The notes: generated by a model not told the origin, from the letters alone. A DNA stretch of 64,000 nt from Platycnemis pennipes (GCA_933228895.1 OW121852.1:104739544-104803543), one strand, 5' to 3'. Numbered from the stretch's first letter, positions 23,140 through 36,154 are shown. Program-made: numbers and translations.

Positions 23140-26100
23140 CACCACAAAATTTCATTCTCGAGAATGGTTTCAAAAATTACCCCGGAGGTTAGAATATACT
23201 GGCGGAGGTATCGCGGTTGATTTGAGATGCCAGCGGCCATCTTGGTAGGTACACATATACGGGTTCGCTACCCACGATACTCGTACGGAGGAAGTTGCTT
23301 TGCACGCGGTAAAACTTTACAACTTAAACTGTGCACTTTACTCTAGTTTAAAAAAAGCAGAGGAAAGTGCACACTCGCAAATAAGCGCCAAATATGTATT
23401 TTAATAGGTTAACTTTGAACAAATTTTAATGAGAAAATTAACAACCAGGGTACTACAGAACATTAGTACCCCCCTTAAATAGCCCTAGGAAGATTAGCTG
23501 ATTCACTGTGATGGAATGTATGTACCATTCCATTGTTATTAATGTATTAATACATATACAGCTTCCACGAGAGGCCGTACAAAATAAAGTTTTGTACGGA
23601 GTAGGTGTGACCTAATCCTTCCCAAGCATCCACATTCTGGGCTTCATTGTCATTTTAGGCTAGAACACCAATGCCTCCTCCAGTACATTCTAACCTCCAA
23701 GGATTACTGAAATATGTGAACATTTGTTCCGCTGCAAACAGGAACAAATATGACGTTCAAATCAAATTACGTGGATTTGTTTGACGCCGTAAATGGAGAG
23801 ATTTGAAGCCAGAGAGTAGTCTGGAGGAAGAACAGAACTAGTAGAAGTAGCAGGGTATTATGGGAAGTGAAAAGCAAAACATCACGGGCCGCTCGCGGAC
23901 GGATAGCTGACTGCTTAATCCAATTAATTATCAGCTCTTAGCTGCTAGCAAATAGAGAATATCCTATCCTCGATGCTTAAACCATGCGACTCGTTCATAA
24001 TTCATCCCTCTGACTCAATTGGGAATTAGTTGTGGGGGACTGCAATCCCGATTGTATATGGTTTTAAAAGCGTTCACGTCTCTCCCGCCCGATCTCGGCG
24101 CGTCGAATTCATGGGAGCTTCTTGCCATTTCCTCTCGGAGGCGCTGTTTTTGTGTTGATCCCGACGTCGCCGTACTACATGCGATACCCGTTTGAGTGTG
24201 GGTATGTCCTCGTTCTCATTGCTTTTCGTCTTCACCCCGACGCTGCCTACTTACGTATAATTCCTCCCTCATTTCAGGTGAACTTTCAGAGATGTGACCG
24301 GGTGAATTCTCTGGGGAGGGCAATTCGCTATTCTATCGGGAATCGGTATCGAAAGGCGAAAGCAGAATATAGCCTCTTTCCCGGATAAAACAGCTTCAAT
24401 TGAAAGTGATTGTTTATTGTTCCTTACGTTTTCGTTGTAATATTTGCTGTTCTTCTGTAGCAATTATTATGCAATATCTTCTAGAGGAAACTACCCTATT
24501 TCTATCCTGTTTACCTCATTTCACTTCTTAATGCCTGCTTCGCATGTGTTCGTGCTATGCTTTACCCCTATTTATATCCCGTACCTAAGGTGTCCTTATG
24601 GTGTTAATTTCCGTGGCCAACCATTACCAAAAAACTTGTGACGTTCCATTTTCACCTAAATGTTATGGCAGTATTTAAATAATCTTTATCCACGAGGATA
24701 CATTGTTCCCTTTTTCCACTAGTTGAAAAAAGTCGAGGTCAACCCTTAGTTATATGAGGGTTAAGGTATCAGGCTGTCCAGTGGACAACCATAACGTTTA
24801 AGGGAGCCTTTACCTGCGTTGGGTTTAGTTGAAATGTGTAAAAAAAGAACAGACGTTTACTACAATTCTCCTTGTCGTGGGAAAAAACTAATTATCTTTC
24901 TAATCTGTGTCGCGTGCCAATTGTTATTTTTTTGGCATTGCAGTACCCTTTTCGAGGGAACTAAAGTTTATACTCACGCTTGAGTCTAATGTGACCTTAA
25001 AAAAGCCTACATTAGGCCGAAAAATTCCTTGAAGTGCCCAAGGGTCGCGAACCCTCAGCATCCCTAGAATCATTTCCCCAAAGAGGGCCGAGCTGTTTAG
25101 CATTCCTTGCAAAGGGAAATGGACGCCTGGCCCATCTTCCCTTGAGGCCGCGGTATATAATTAAGGTTGAGGAACACCCGTGGCAGTACTTGGGGGCATT
25201 TTGATGAAGTTTTTTGTAGTTTACCCCGTTGCATATGATGTTTTAAATCATACTGGGTCACATCCCAGCTAAACGTGTGTGGATTTGTCATCTTGTAAAC
25301 TACGTATTTTAGATTCCGTAACAGGTGAAAAGTTTTTATATTTCACTTCATCGAATTAATTCGCATTTAATGTGTATTGAGGCGGGAGAAAATATGATTT
25401 TTTTAGGTTCTTTGTGATTGATGAACAGGAGGCCTCAAGGTAGAATTTAGGAGGTGTATAATGTATTTGAGAATGTAGACGGAGAGGAGGTATACTTATG
25501 TGTGTCCTCTTTCAGGAGGCTCTAGGTATAAAGTCGTGAACAATCAATTTATTATCTTACATTGTTGGCATTTAATTTCTTTCGTTCTCCTGGATCTGAG
25601 CCCAACACACATTATATTTATTTGAGACCACATTGGACCTTTGTCTTGACTTTGGCAACTTCTCTGTTCGTGATAACTTGAATTTATAAAATTAGGCATA
25701 TTGTAAGCGGAATTTATTTTCAAGTAACCACGAAGTCCTCTTAATTTCTCAATCATTTTCACAGGACTGAATTCCACTCATATGGGTAATTTCACTCTCT
25801 TCATGGGTTAAATTTTTGTTGGAGGAATTATAAAGTACTCTTTTTGAGAGGGAATAATCCTCCCAATCGACTCTGCTCGACTTTCTTTGCAGGCATTCTG
25901 TGTGACTCCTTATCCTCCTCTCTCTGTAACTTCACTTGATAGTGTTTTCAGCGAATATTTAGGCCTTAAGTCTTAGTGCATAGCTGGTGGGCATCGCCAA
26001 GTCTCGTTAATGCCATTAATGTGAAATTTTCCAATTCTCTCCAATCAATTTCGACATGCCCTCGTCGATTTTGACCCTGAGTACTCTTTATTAGTCGTTT

Positions 26101-26295
26101 ACACGTTATTTTCAGTTAATTTATGAGAACCTTATACTCGTTCTAAAATTGGGGTGAATTATGGGTTTATTGTAAACCACGTGGGGTGAAGCGGCTTTAC
26201 TCTAATTTTTCCATTATTTTCCTTGTTTACGACATCTAAGTGCTTCAGACGTCTTAATGTCAATTTGAATTACGTTTTCAAAATAATTCTCTGAA
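23140..26295. other. No supported gene; AT-rich with weak exon-like signals
   Basis: Acceptor-like sequences occur at 24276 (CCTCCCTCATTTCAG) and 24460 (TTCTTCTGTAG), with open frames behind them, but no recognisable protein or matching donor. A short CpG-rich stretch lies at about 24080-24250. Confidence 0.4.
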
Positions 26296-26302
26296 ATTTT
26301 AG

Positions 26303-26347
26303 GAAACCATACCGGTCATACAGGAACTAGAACAGCTGAGAAGTTAG
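26303..26347 (+). CDS. Possible terminal exon, short helical C-terminus
   Basis: After GAAATTTTAG the phase-0 frame reads ETIPVIQELEQLRS and then TAG. The heptad-like spacing of I, V, I, L and L looks protein-like. The acceptor has only a modest pyrimidine tract, the alternative phase gives KPYRSYRN-stop, and no nearby AATAAA follows. I regard this as a weak candidate. Confidence 0.2.
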   Translation, partial: ETIPVIQELEQLRS

Positions 26348-27219
26348 TTTACATCAGTGTTTATTGTCTTTAACTATTGAGGAGAGTCTGGGAGAAAAAA
26401 ATTTAAAAAATACTGGATCCATAAGTATATTCCTCCGACTACTTTTTCTTCTGCTTCACGTGATGTTTTTGCGCCACTTTGAAAATCTAAATTACTTTTT
26501 ATTAGGATTTACCGTACTTGAACTAACTAAATATAATTCTTCCAATTATGATTGGATCCGTCGATGTCCTAACGATCGAAATGACTGGCAAGATTTTTTT
26601 TAAACGTTGGACATCAAGTCAATGGCATGTTTTGAATGCATGATTCACCTCCAAGCCTTTATCTCCAGCCAAAAAGTATCCCTTGTCCTTTACAATCGAT
26701 CCCTCCTCACGTTTTCGAGTGATTTACGTACGCTATATTCAAAGGTAATGGTTGTTGAGTCGTTGGAAGATTTGAAAGCGGGTGCTGAATGAGTGAACGG
26801 TGTTTAACCGGGATCAGAATTATGATTTTTTATGTGTGTTTTGATCAGAAAAACAATTTCCTAACTTGAATTTAGTTACGTTCTGCTGAAGACTTTTTTT
26901 ATAACTTGGGGCTGAAAAAATATACTAATTATCCTGAGGTAGGTATTTTTTCTGTGGGAGTTATTTTTAGAATGAATAGTTTGGGTTGCCTTGTTCATTC
27001 TGGCAGAATATTTAACCACCCAGTGTGCCCTAGGTAAACGGCTATGTGTATATCATTTCCTTCCACCCGCAACATTATCATGTGATATTCATGGAAGAAA
27101 AATGCTAAATATTTAACGAATAATGTTCATAGCTTACGTTAAAATTTTATTCCTCAACCATGTCTTACAAGTAACCTTCCCTTTTAAACTCCTCGCCTTA
27201 GATATCTCAACCTAGGGCG

Positions 27220-27390
27220 TACTTTACCATTCTTCCCGTTCACTTTTCCCTGGACGATTTCATCAGGCCAACATGTCTCAAGATGTGTTCGATTATGCGG
27301 TCAGCCTACTGTATTCATAACTGTCAGGCTTCTCCATTCATATAACTTCTTCGTTTGCCATGCGGTCTATTAATTTATCATCATAAATAG
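27220..27390 (-). pseudogene. Relic of RTE-like non-LTR ORF
   Basis: The minus strand contains ATCTTGAGACATGTTGGCCT then GATGAAATCGTCC and AAGTGAACGGGAAGAATG. This parallels the 11.3-kb relic (IGH-x-L-x-H-x-GLMKT, then GKVNGKN). The reading frame is broken shortly after the GLMK motif. Only a short part is recognisable. Confidence 0.5.
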
Positions 27391-27394
27391 TCAT

Positions 27395-27560
27395 CTAGAT
27401 CTGCGTTGTACTCTCAAAAGCCATTTCGAGTGTGTGTGGCAGGTGGCGAATAATAAATAATCATCCACTTCATACATGCAACTAAGAAGTGCAGTGCTAT
27501 TTATCAAAGAAACTTTTTAAGCATATACTTTAAAGGGTGTGCTGTTAAGGATTGGTTAGT
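27395..27560 (-). mobile_element. Degraded non-LTR 3' end fragment
   Basis: Shows TCATCTAGATCTGCG, TCGAGTGTGTGTGGCAGG and CATACATGCAACTAAG, a diverged reverse copy of the TAGATG-tailed terminus. The GCAAGCCACC core is largely lost. Confidence 0.5.
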
Positions 27561-27879
27561 ATCCACGTAGAAAAATATTCGATTTTTAATTATTATAGGT
27601 CTTTCTTAAATGCGTTATTTTACAGTTCGCATTAGGCATTATTTTATGTATATTGTGGAAATATGTGTGAGTCACCTTTTAAATTATTTAATCAGGTTTG
27701 TTTGCTCCTAGAACTTCGTTTGTTGCGTGGTCTATTTATTTTATCTTCATCGTTTAGGTGTGTTTATTCGAAAAATGTGGGAAAATCTGTTTTACGCCTC
27801 AGAATTCGTCTGGGTCCCATTGTAAGGATTTCGGTGTTAATGAAGTCGTTTCGTTCGTTTGTCGCTCTCTTGCCTCACT

Positions 27880-28330
27880 CCATTTTACTCGGAGTGCCCG
27901 CCTTACCCACCGTTCCTCCCCGACCCCACGCTACCCCCTCACCCCTCAGTACCCCCCCCTCACTACCCCTCTTCCCCCATAACCCTTGGGGACCCCCCGT
28001 ATCCCTTTTGTCTCTGCCCACCGCTGGCTTTCGTGTAGGAATCCAGTTTACCCTCCCACTTGATCTCGCGACGCTCGAACATTTCTTGAGCATCCCCTGC
28101 CACTAGCCTTCGGGGAGCCGCGGATATGCGGTCGGGGGGAGGGAGGGGCGGGACCCAGCCTCCGTCTCCTCATCGCCGCGATGTTTTTGCCGCCGTGTGT
28201 CGTTGCAGCGGGAGATCGCAACGGTATTTCCTCGCCTCCTGTCCTCGCCTTCTCCATATAAGGACCGTCTGCCCCTCTTTCTCTCCCCCCCCCACCTCCT
28301 TTGCTAACCACCCCTAACTCCTCCGACTCG
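27880..28330. other. GC-rich, C-biased CpG block
   Basis: Strongly C-rich on the + strand with several CpG clusters (TCGCGACGCTCG, CATCGCCGCGATG). Open frames on both strands lack recognisable features. Possible promoter island; no initiator or donor could be tied to it. Confidence 0.35.
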
Positions 28331-28764
28331 CTCCCAAGATCCCAAGGATTGTATTAACACTAGCATTATAACCTTGATAGCACGTGGTAGTTATCGATTC
28401 CTGAAAACAGAGCGTCTCATCGGTAAGGGGGCCGAATGATAAGTTTCGCATTATCATAAGTAGTAGCTGTTAATCCTGAGATACATTTTAAACCGCACGA
28501 CTTTCCGTCACTTTTAGCCACTTCATATAAATATAATTATTCTCTTTTATCAGTTTCAGTTTGGCGTTTACCAATATCATATTTACCATCTATTTTCAAA
28601 GATTTTAATGTTTCTGTAAGTGGAAAATGGACCTAGTTCATGGAGATACATTTTTAAGGTATTCACAATAGTTATCAATAACGCGGGTAACTCGAAACAT
28701 CAATTGATGGCTGTATTCGTCGTAACGACTATCTCTACGAACTAAGTTTAGTGATATTAAGGAC

Positions 28765-28960
28765 CACCCTGTTTAAAAATACCCTAAAAATCCCTAGAAC
28801 GTAGGGAAGAATTGAAATTTCCTTAGAAGAAATTCGGTTTCTAAGAAATTCCCTCGTAGTCTAGGGAATTTCTTCCCTTGAACTCTTTTCCTTAAAAAAC
28901 TAAAGGTTTGGGACATTATTTCCCTAGAAAAAACGCTGCTCTAGGGAAAATCTTCAGGTT
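28765..28960. repeat. Imperfect palindrome with CCCTAG/CTAGGG words
   Basis: GAAATTTCCTTAGAA is followed after nine bases by TTCTAAGAAATTCCC. CCCTAGAACGTAGGG, GTCTAGGGAATTTC, TTCCCTAGAAAAAACG and CTCTAGGGAAA recur around it. It looks like a small foldback element; its ends are not defined. Confidence 0.45.
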
Positions 28961-29288
28961 TGGATATAACGTTTTCAAGGAGAAATTTCCCATATTATTT
29001 TGAATAATTTCCTTCCACATTATCAATTAGGTGAACACATTTCACCGTTTCAAGTTTACTACTATATTATGTATAGATTTATCACAGAGTTAACAGTTAC
29101 CACTCACATTCAATTACGAAACTGATTATGCAGAATCAGTTTCGATTCAAATGTTACTTGTGCTTCGTTTTCCATGCTGCTGGGGTGAATGTTTCCCTAT
29201 AGTTGAGTTCCATGCGAATTTTACGATAACAGTCTGGTAATCAATCTCGCTAAATGTGATTTCTCGAAGTCGTAACCAAGCTGAATCC

Positions 29289-29322
29289 TTCCCCCCCTCG
29301 CCCCCCCTCGCCCCCCCTAAAA
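29289..29322. repeat. 10-bp tandem, CTCGCCCCCC type
   Basis: Three consecutive CCCCCCCT-CG units in otherwise mixed sequence. Confidence 0.7.
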
Positions 29323-29852
29323 ATGCCTACAATTATCCTTGTTAGCCAAATTCGTAAATTGACTTACGGAACGGGAACACTAATTTCATTTTTTTGACCA
29401 AAAATTCAGCTTATTATTGTTTTTTTTCCATCGACAAGAAGGATAGGTCCCTGAAAATTTAGCAAATCGCAGTAGACTTTTAGAGCAGTTTCTGCAAACT
29501 CTTAACCCCCCATTATTCTAGCGTTACATATTTCCTCAGATTTTTTTTGGTTCGTTCGTTTTCTTTGGCTTTATAATGCCAATTGGAGGTTATGATGGAG
29601 TACTCCTAACATGCTTTTACTTCTGCCCACTTTCCTTGAATGATCCCTTCCTTCTGCTATTTTACTCTCCTAACCAGCGTACTCTCCTCCTTACGTCATT
29701 ATATCTATGTCCATTCCCTTCCTCCAGCTTCCCTGCATTATTCTTTTAATAACCTCCTTCAATATCTCGTCTCCTCGAATTACTTGTTCCATCTGACAAT
29801 GAAGTGAGCTTGTTGGCGGTGAGTAATTTCGAAGTTATTAATACCAGTTCCA

Positions 29853-30112
29853 ACCAGGCACGTAGCCGTGCTTCAGCCCTCCCGAAATTTTTTCCCAATA
29901 ATTTTGTTGTTATGATTTCAGCAGAGAACTTTATCAGGGAAAAGAGTTGAGTATGGGCACTGTAAAAGTAAATACTAAGCACTGAAAATTAAGGGAAGAG
30001 ATTTGTGACATGTCGGCACCGAATGGGCAAGGCTGATTTGTTTCAAGTTACGCAAGACTTAGCTTTCCCCCCCCCCCCCCCCTCGAAGCAAATTTCTGGC
30101 TACGTGCCTGGT
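29853..30112. mobile_element. Short inverted-repeat element with ACCAGGCACGTAGCC ends
   Basis: ACCAGGCACGTAGCC at 29853-29867 is matched by its exact complement GGCTACGTGCCTGGT at 30098-30112, 260 bp outer to outer. Just inside lie related GTGCTTCAGCCCTCCCG and a poly-C run followed by TCGAAGCAAATTTCT. There is no coding capacity. MITE-like; the target duplication is unclear. Confidence 0.5.
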
Positions 30113-30122
30113 GCCACCTATC

Positions 30123-30381
30123 ATATATTTGAAGACTCCTATATCGATATTTCAGTCAATTGGGTGGCCATCAACAGGGAGATAGGTTTGGGAGGCACAT
30201 GTCTCGGGAAGAGCTCAGTGGTGCTCCACTGTTCAACAGCAAATGTCCAGCCAGAGTCCACTTGCTCTTTGTCAGTGGCCCACCACTGAGCACTTCCCGA
30301 GACAAGTGCCTCCCAAACCTATCTCCCTGTTGATGGCCACCCAGTTGACCAAAATATCGATATAGGAGTCTTCAAATATAT
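30123..30381. repeat. Near-perfect 109-bp inverted repeat (hairpin)
   Basis: The left arm (from ATATATTTGAAGACTCCTAT to CTCAGTGGTGCTCCACTG) and the right arm (30273-30381) differ at about seven of 109 positions. A loop of about 41 bp separates them. The shared blocks include TGGGTGGCCATCAACAGGGA and GATAGGTTTGGGAGGCAC. The arms are not AT-rich and show no simple repeat. A transcript would form a long double-stranded hairpin. It could be an inverted duplication, a foldback element or a hairpin-RNA locus. Confidence 0.85.
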
Positions 30382-30399
30382 AACTGTTGGCATTGGTAT

Positions 30400-32120
30400 T
30401 AATATATTCTAAATTTGTTCCATCTACGTACTCACCTTCTTTTAATTTTCTCCGATAACTTTTTGTCTTCGCCAGCGTCTTAATAAATTCCTTGTTTGTC
30501 TTCCTTATTGTTCATCGTAAATGCTGTTTAAACTTATATTCTTTCATCTCTTCACGTTATATTACCCCTAATATCATAATTGCTGACCGTCGTAGCGCAG
30601 TTTTTTTTAATGATGCCTCGTTTTTTTCCGTTGGAATCCTGCCTAGGATGCGGATCCAAAGGTTTAAGTTGAGGTTAGACGGTTCGGAGTATCTTTAGAC
30701 CATCTGAAATCCTAAATGTACAGCTATTCTTATAATTGTCCTGCTGCTCTCGCTGTTATATTCATTCATTAGAATTATTTTCAGCATATCTCCCATCCCC
30801 CATCCATAAAAGAGAAAATCTTTTTATACCCTCTTATCAACGCGAAAAATAGTTCAACAGCACCTCGAAGCCATTCAATTCCTCATCTTATTTCATAGGA
30901 ACGAATACTTTTAGAGCCTAACTCTCGACAGTCCCCTTAATTTTTCCTTGCTAATACATATTTTCTGTTTTGAAAGTTTCTCTGCTAATATTTCCCTCAT
31001 AAATTTTCTTGATGCTCTCGTCGGAATAATTGCCATACAGTTTGCTTGAAAAAAACAACAACTTTAACTCGCTCAGCTTTATTCTTCCTGAGATTATTTT
31101 TTTCAAAACTGCTAATTTTCGCATAAAATGGCTTCTCATTTTTCGGAGATGTCATTATATTTTCTTCTGAATACTGCAAGGTCCATTACTCTTGTTCTGG
31201 ATGTATCCTGCTGAATTTGAATAGCAATTTAATCTCCTTAAATCCTGAAAGGATAATGGGGTGTTGAATTCTTACCAGAGTTCTGTGGGCTATAATTCGT
31301 ATTGATAAATCACCCTTCTCGGTACGTAGAACCGCGTGATGGAAACATTCAAGTTGTGCAAGATGCAATTAAAACCTTGGTCACACGCTTTCAAGCTGAA
31401 ATTATTTTCTTGTTAGCAGAAAAAGAGGGTACAAAAATAAAAAATAAATGCTTTTTTGGCCAATTTTTTTTATTTTATCAAAGTAGCTTCGATTCCTAAA
31501 GAATTTGGATGATAAAAAAAATACATTTACACATCGTAACTTCGCCTATATTTCAGTTTCAAAATCAATTTGACGGATCCATAATCCCAACCTTTTGCGA
31601 ATTCCCTGCATTTTTTCACGAGTTGCGAGACGCGTTTGAGTTTTGGATACCACTTTGATGATATGTGGTCCGTACGAATCGTTTTTCATCGCTCGCACGG
31701 CTTCATGGAAAGCTAGCAGCTGTTGGCGGAATGCAGGAATTTTGAAAGCAGATTCCATTGATATCTGCAGATAGCATTTATTTCTAGGTGAATGCCGTCT
31801 AACACGGAATCAAAATTGGCGTAAATGAAGATTTTTTCCTAGTAGGTATCAGGCATAAATGGAGATTTTTTTCCTAAGAATATCCCTACAGTCAATAAAA
31901 AGTAATGCACACACTAATCAGGATTTTCCTATTGCTCCTCATCCGTGAAACAGGAAAAAACAAGCTACATTCAGGGGCAGAGTTGAAATCAAGAAGGTTA
32001 CCCAACTTTTCCGTGAAATCTCTATCCTTACTTTATCATAGTGAAGATAGTAGGTACATCAATAACCATATGTTAGGTAGAATTTTCGCCTTATTTACTG
32101 AAATATTATTACTGAAGTAA
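30400..32120. other. No gene seen; AT-rich
   Basis: No repeats or exons that I can support. Short frames at 30951-31179 (minus) and 31302-31499 (+) show no known motif. Confidence 0.4.
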
Positions 32121-32540
32121 TTACTTTTACCCTGAAGACGATGACGAGCTTGGCTTTTAAACGTCGTTGATATTAATTGCTACGTTTCGGTGAGTTACAT
32201 ACGAACTTTTTTCAGGGTATTCACGTGTGAAACCCTTCGCCGCTTTTTAAGTCTTCGCGTTTTAAATAAAAGTGTGTTTATAATTCATTTTTCTTTGCAA
32301 ATACTTATTTTTTGTATAGTAAGTATATTTACCTAATTCCTTGATATCAATCCTACATTAATTTAAATGTTAGCTGATGCACGTGCTGTTACATTGACTT
32401 AAAGTTATTCTCACCCTCCTTAGTTTTTAGTCACCCATTTCTACCTACTTTTACCTGCACGAAGTATTTTCATTCTAGTGACTACAATATGGTGTCATTT
32501 TGTCACTATATTGTCATTTGTGAATACTGTTGTTTCAATC

Positions 32541-32573
32541 CTGAAAATGCTACAGAGTAGCGAAACATACCGG
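32541..32573 (+). other. Hammerhead-like motif, locus 3
   Basis: Order: CTGAAAA, extra T, stem GCTA, loop CAGAG, stem TAGC, GAAA, then CATACCGG. The G of the hammerhead CUGANGA box is replaced by A. A partial, degenerate pair of similar words (CTGAAGACGATGACGAGC at 32133, and TTTCGGTGAG with TTTTTTCAG at 32185-32217 on the opposite strand) lies 350-400 bp upstream. Confidence 0.35.
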
Positions 32574-32919
32574 TTCTTTTTAAGAGGAATCTGAAAGTTT
32601 TTGTATCCTATTCTTTTGCATTTTGCACTACACTTCTTTTCGAGTGGATGAAGCATAAAAATGCGTGTATCAAGATTTTTGATTCTTTTTCATGAAGCAT
32701 TGTGTGATCAAATGTGGACTCGTATTTGCATCTAGTATAACGAAACTCAAGTGCTGCAGTTTCTTGTTTCCCACCGCCCAGCCATCGCAGAACGGCGCCA
32801 CCGTCGTCCCTCGGGAACAAAAGAAGGCTGTTATTAACGAGAGATGTTAAAAAAAAGCGATGGCGTCCTCCCATCTGCCTCAAAACGCATTCGATTTCGA
32901 ATGCAACTCGCGATCATGG

Positions 32920-33600
32920 CATCTCCCCATCCCCAGCCCGATCCATCCCTCTCTCCTCTCTTTTTGTCCGTGACTGTTGTTTCCAGCCCCTTTTAGACGC
33001 TATTTTTTTCTCTCCTCAGCTTCCCCGCGCATGTTAGGGGTTGGTGGAGGTCCATCCCTCAGGATGGTAGGTGGGGGAGAGAGCGAAAAGCGATCCGGTT
33101 GATTGCTCTCCGGGGGTGGGGATGTCAGGATAAGTGGGGGGGGGGGTCTCGTGGGGAGAAACATTATTTTCGGAAGACTTCTTCTTCACTCGGACTGTTT
33201 GTCTCATTTTTCCCCTCTGGACCTTGTCCTTCCTTCCACGCACGGATCTTTTGATGCTCTGCGGACTTCCCGTCCTGCCTCGAGGGTTTGATAATGAGGG
33301 GGGTAATTTCCGCGCTGGGAAAAATGCAGCTCCATCTTTCTCTCTCTCTAACCCGATCGAAATTCAACCTGTCCGTTGCGTCTTGGGATAACGAAATCCC
33401 AGGCCGTGGCGAGACTTTGGTTTCGCGGACGGAAAATACCTGAGTGTCCCGATGAGATGGTTGCCATCATTATGATTGAGTCCTTGCTTGGACGTGAGGC
33501 GACGTGGGTAGCGACGAAGTGATTAGTCAAGGAAATTAGACGGAGCGTTGGAGAAAGGGGACGATGTCGTTTAAAATATTTGGAGCAGCCCATGTGTTGT
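32920..33600. other. GC-rich CpG block with poly-G run
   Basis: Contains a pyrimidine-rich start (32945-33030), an intron-acceptor-like TTTTTTTCTCTCCTCAG at about 33018, a G run at 33136-33147 and CpG-rich sequence to 33560. Frames behind the acceptor are open but unrecognisable. May be a promoter or regulatory island. Confidence 0.35.
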
Positions 33601-34094
33601 TTCCTTTCCGTCTGCTACATTCCTAGCTAACGCACTGCAATTTTAAGTTAAATGTGGAGAGCAGATGCAGTTTTATAAATAGCGTTGTAATGGTTGCCGA
33701 AAAGTGGACGTAAGTGGCTTTTGAAGTTTTTTTCTAATATATTTTATTATGCAACTTAGACTTGGTGACTCACTAAAATTAAAAAGTGTGCACTAATATT
33801 TATTTTATATTTTATATCAGAAATATTTTAACGCAATTCTTTTTAGAAAAAAAGTAGAACCATTATTTCAACACAAAAAAGTCGTTAGCAAGGCTAAGTG
33901 CCATTTTTTTAATCTTAAGGATGATACCATAATGTTAAAAGCGTTCAAATACTTAGGGAATAGTACTCAGTTATTGCATCCATAATGATGAGCATTACAA
34001 GTCATCACAAAGTGCCAAGTAATATTACATCTGATCTCATTAAAGTTTTCTAGCATGCCGAGCAGTTAAAAGGGTCTCAGGCCGGGTTGATAGG

Positions 34095-34335
34095 TATAAG
34101 GATGGGAAAGGTGGAGAAAAACCTGGCGCTGTATTAGACTAATCTAAAAAAAAGCGCCGAGGAGTCCAATGTTTTACTTATAATGTTAGGAACGAAGTGC
34201 TCTTTGCATTGCACGTGAGAAAGGCCTGGTATTCTATTTACAGAATTACCAACTATACCGGGAATCTGAACCCGGGCCCTCGGAATAGGTGGCCTGTAAT
34301 ATAACTATTGCACCAACACGAATCCTCTCTTCATA
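34095..34335 (-). mobile_element. tRNA-derived SINE copy, family S1
   Basis: The minus strand shows a tRNA-like head (GTTGGTGCAATAGTTATATT, then GGGCCCGGGTTCAGATTCCC at about 34283-34264). It ends with CAGCGCCAGGTTTTTCTCCACCTTTCC near 34125-34100. Head-to-body order equals that of 1315 and 6392, supporting one family. Confidence 0.6.
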
Positions 34336-34339
34336 GCAC

Positions 34340-36150
34340 ATGCGCAACTTTCTAAACGTTGAGATCTTATTTTTGCTGGTATTCGAGGGACTGACTGCCA
34401 TAGAAAAATATCCTTAGTTGCTTAAATGTTGTAAAAGCTATGAGTTCAATAGATACGTCTGCAGCTCTGTAGAATTGAAGCATTCCTTTAAAAGCATCTA
34501 TTCAGGTTTATATTTTGACATTATGTTGCCAAATACAGTGTAGGGGATCAACTGATATATAATTATAATATTATAATTTCGATATAAGGATATTTAGAGC
34601 TTATTTTGTGGGAAAAAGCCTTTATGTGCGTGGATTATTTTTTGTTAGGATGGAAAAGAAAACAAGGACAACATCGCAGATGTTTTCCTCGGTAAAAAGA
34701 TTTGAAGAAATATATTATCTCCGTCATATCTCTACTTCCCACTTTTCGGGCGCCTTTATGAATTCCTTCCTGTCACAATGCGCGTCGACTTCTTTGCATT
34801 CCGAGGGTGATTTTTTTCCATTATGTCGCCCGCAGCGGTCCATATGGACTTTGAACGGAATTTAAGGAATTGACTTGTACATTTATTTCATTTTGACGTT
34901 TGAATCATCAATTCCGTATACTATTACTTGTAATTACGTGCTCCACTGTGACCTGGTAAGCAAGTTGCAGATTTATTAATAATTTTTGTGAATAACATGT
35001 AACTCTCAGCGATACCGTAGAATATAATTATTTATCAGTCAGAGTAAAATTAATATGCTTTGAGTTTTGACTTTCTGAAACCTTTTCTTTTAGCTGCAGG
35101 ACCAAACCCAAAAAATCTTGGAATTTTAAGCAGTTTTTAAAAGAATGTTTTCTCGATAAATATTTTTTTTCCCCACACATGGTGAGGGATGGAATATAAA
35201 ATAAACCAAAAATTATATTGAATGGATGCATTGGAAAACATAAAATAAAATCTCAATTGCATACAATCCTGAAATTTCTCAAAAAGTTGGAATGTGCAAG
35301 GCTGATCGTTTTCTCAAATGTGTCCCCTGGTATTCCCTTTTTTTCCTAAATAAATCGAATTTGACGGCTGAATCCTGTAAAATTAAAATGCAAACCTTAG
35401 GGTTTTCCCAATATAGCATGTTTTCATGTTACAAAAATATATGATCAACCATACTGGATACTCAGTGCTCAAAATATTTGCTCTTGTGAAATACTTCAAG
35501 TGCAAACAAAATCCCTAATGAGCTATTTCGTATTCGATAATTTCGGTTTTAATATAGAGACTGAAAATTTAACATCAAAATGACATTATCTATGAAAAAG
35601 AATGCGTCATTTTGATGTACATTCCCTCCTGTCGCATTTCTCATCTGATATTTTGGTGGTCAAATAATATAACTGCGAACGCATTGGTCTTGGAATTTCT
35701 GTACTAATCAGGACGAACTCTGATATTCAAGCTTTAATCCCTAACACTGTCTTATCAATGGCCATCTCCTAATATTTTACGACGATTTTAATGGAATAAT
35801 CCACGCTGGATGTTTACATTATATTTGGTGCCAGCCTCCACAAAAACTTAATTTATTCTTCAATTTATGAATCAAATGTTATAATGCCGCTGTCGAAAGG
35901 AATTGCAGGCAGATAGAAGATAAAATTTTCTATTTTTCTGGCGTGGTGTTAAAAGGCTTGGGTTCATTGTCTCTTACCTCTATTACTGTGGTGCTATTCA
36001 AGTGACGCGGTACACTAATATCTTGAATCTTTATCCTTTTCTTGATTTTTGAAGAGCCAGAAATCGAGGTAATTATTGCAGCTTATCTTCACTGCCTGAA
36101 GGCTAAAAGTAATTTTTCGCCATTTTTTTAGACTACATTGAAAGATTAGC
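34340..36150. other. No gene seen; AT-rich with one short hairpin
   Basis: A 13-bp inverted repeat (ACATCAAAATGAC and GTCATTTTGATGT) separated by about 22 bases lies at 35571-35618. Nothing else is supported. Confidence 0.5.
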
Positions 36151-36154
36151 TTGA

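Noticed and set aside
24278..24388. Possible exon after CCTCCCTCATTTCAG reading VNFQRCDRVNSLGRAIRY
   Set aside because: Open for 36 codons, but GTGAAC directly after AG is also donor-like, the peptide is not recognised and no supporting junction is visible.
29289..29322. C-rich tandem as a CRISPR-like or quadruplex array
   Set aside because: The 10-bp units without spacers are a simple repeat; a quadruplex on the G strand is possible but not distinctive.
32127..32220. Additional hammerhead-like pair (CTGAAGACGATGACGAGC on +, and CTGAAAAAAGTTCGTATG on -)
   Set aside because: Neither has a stem directly before a GAAAC box, so they do not meet the pattern used for the other loci, though they may be decayed relatives.
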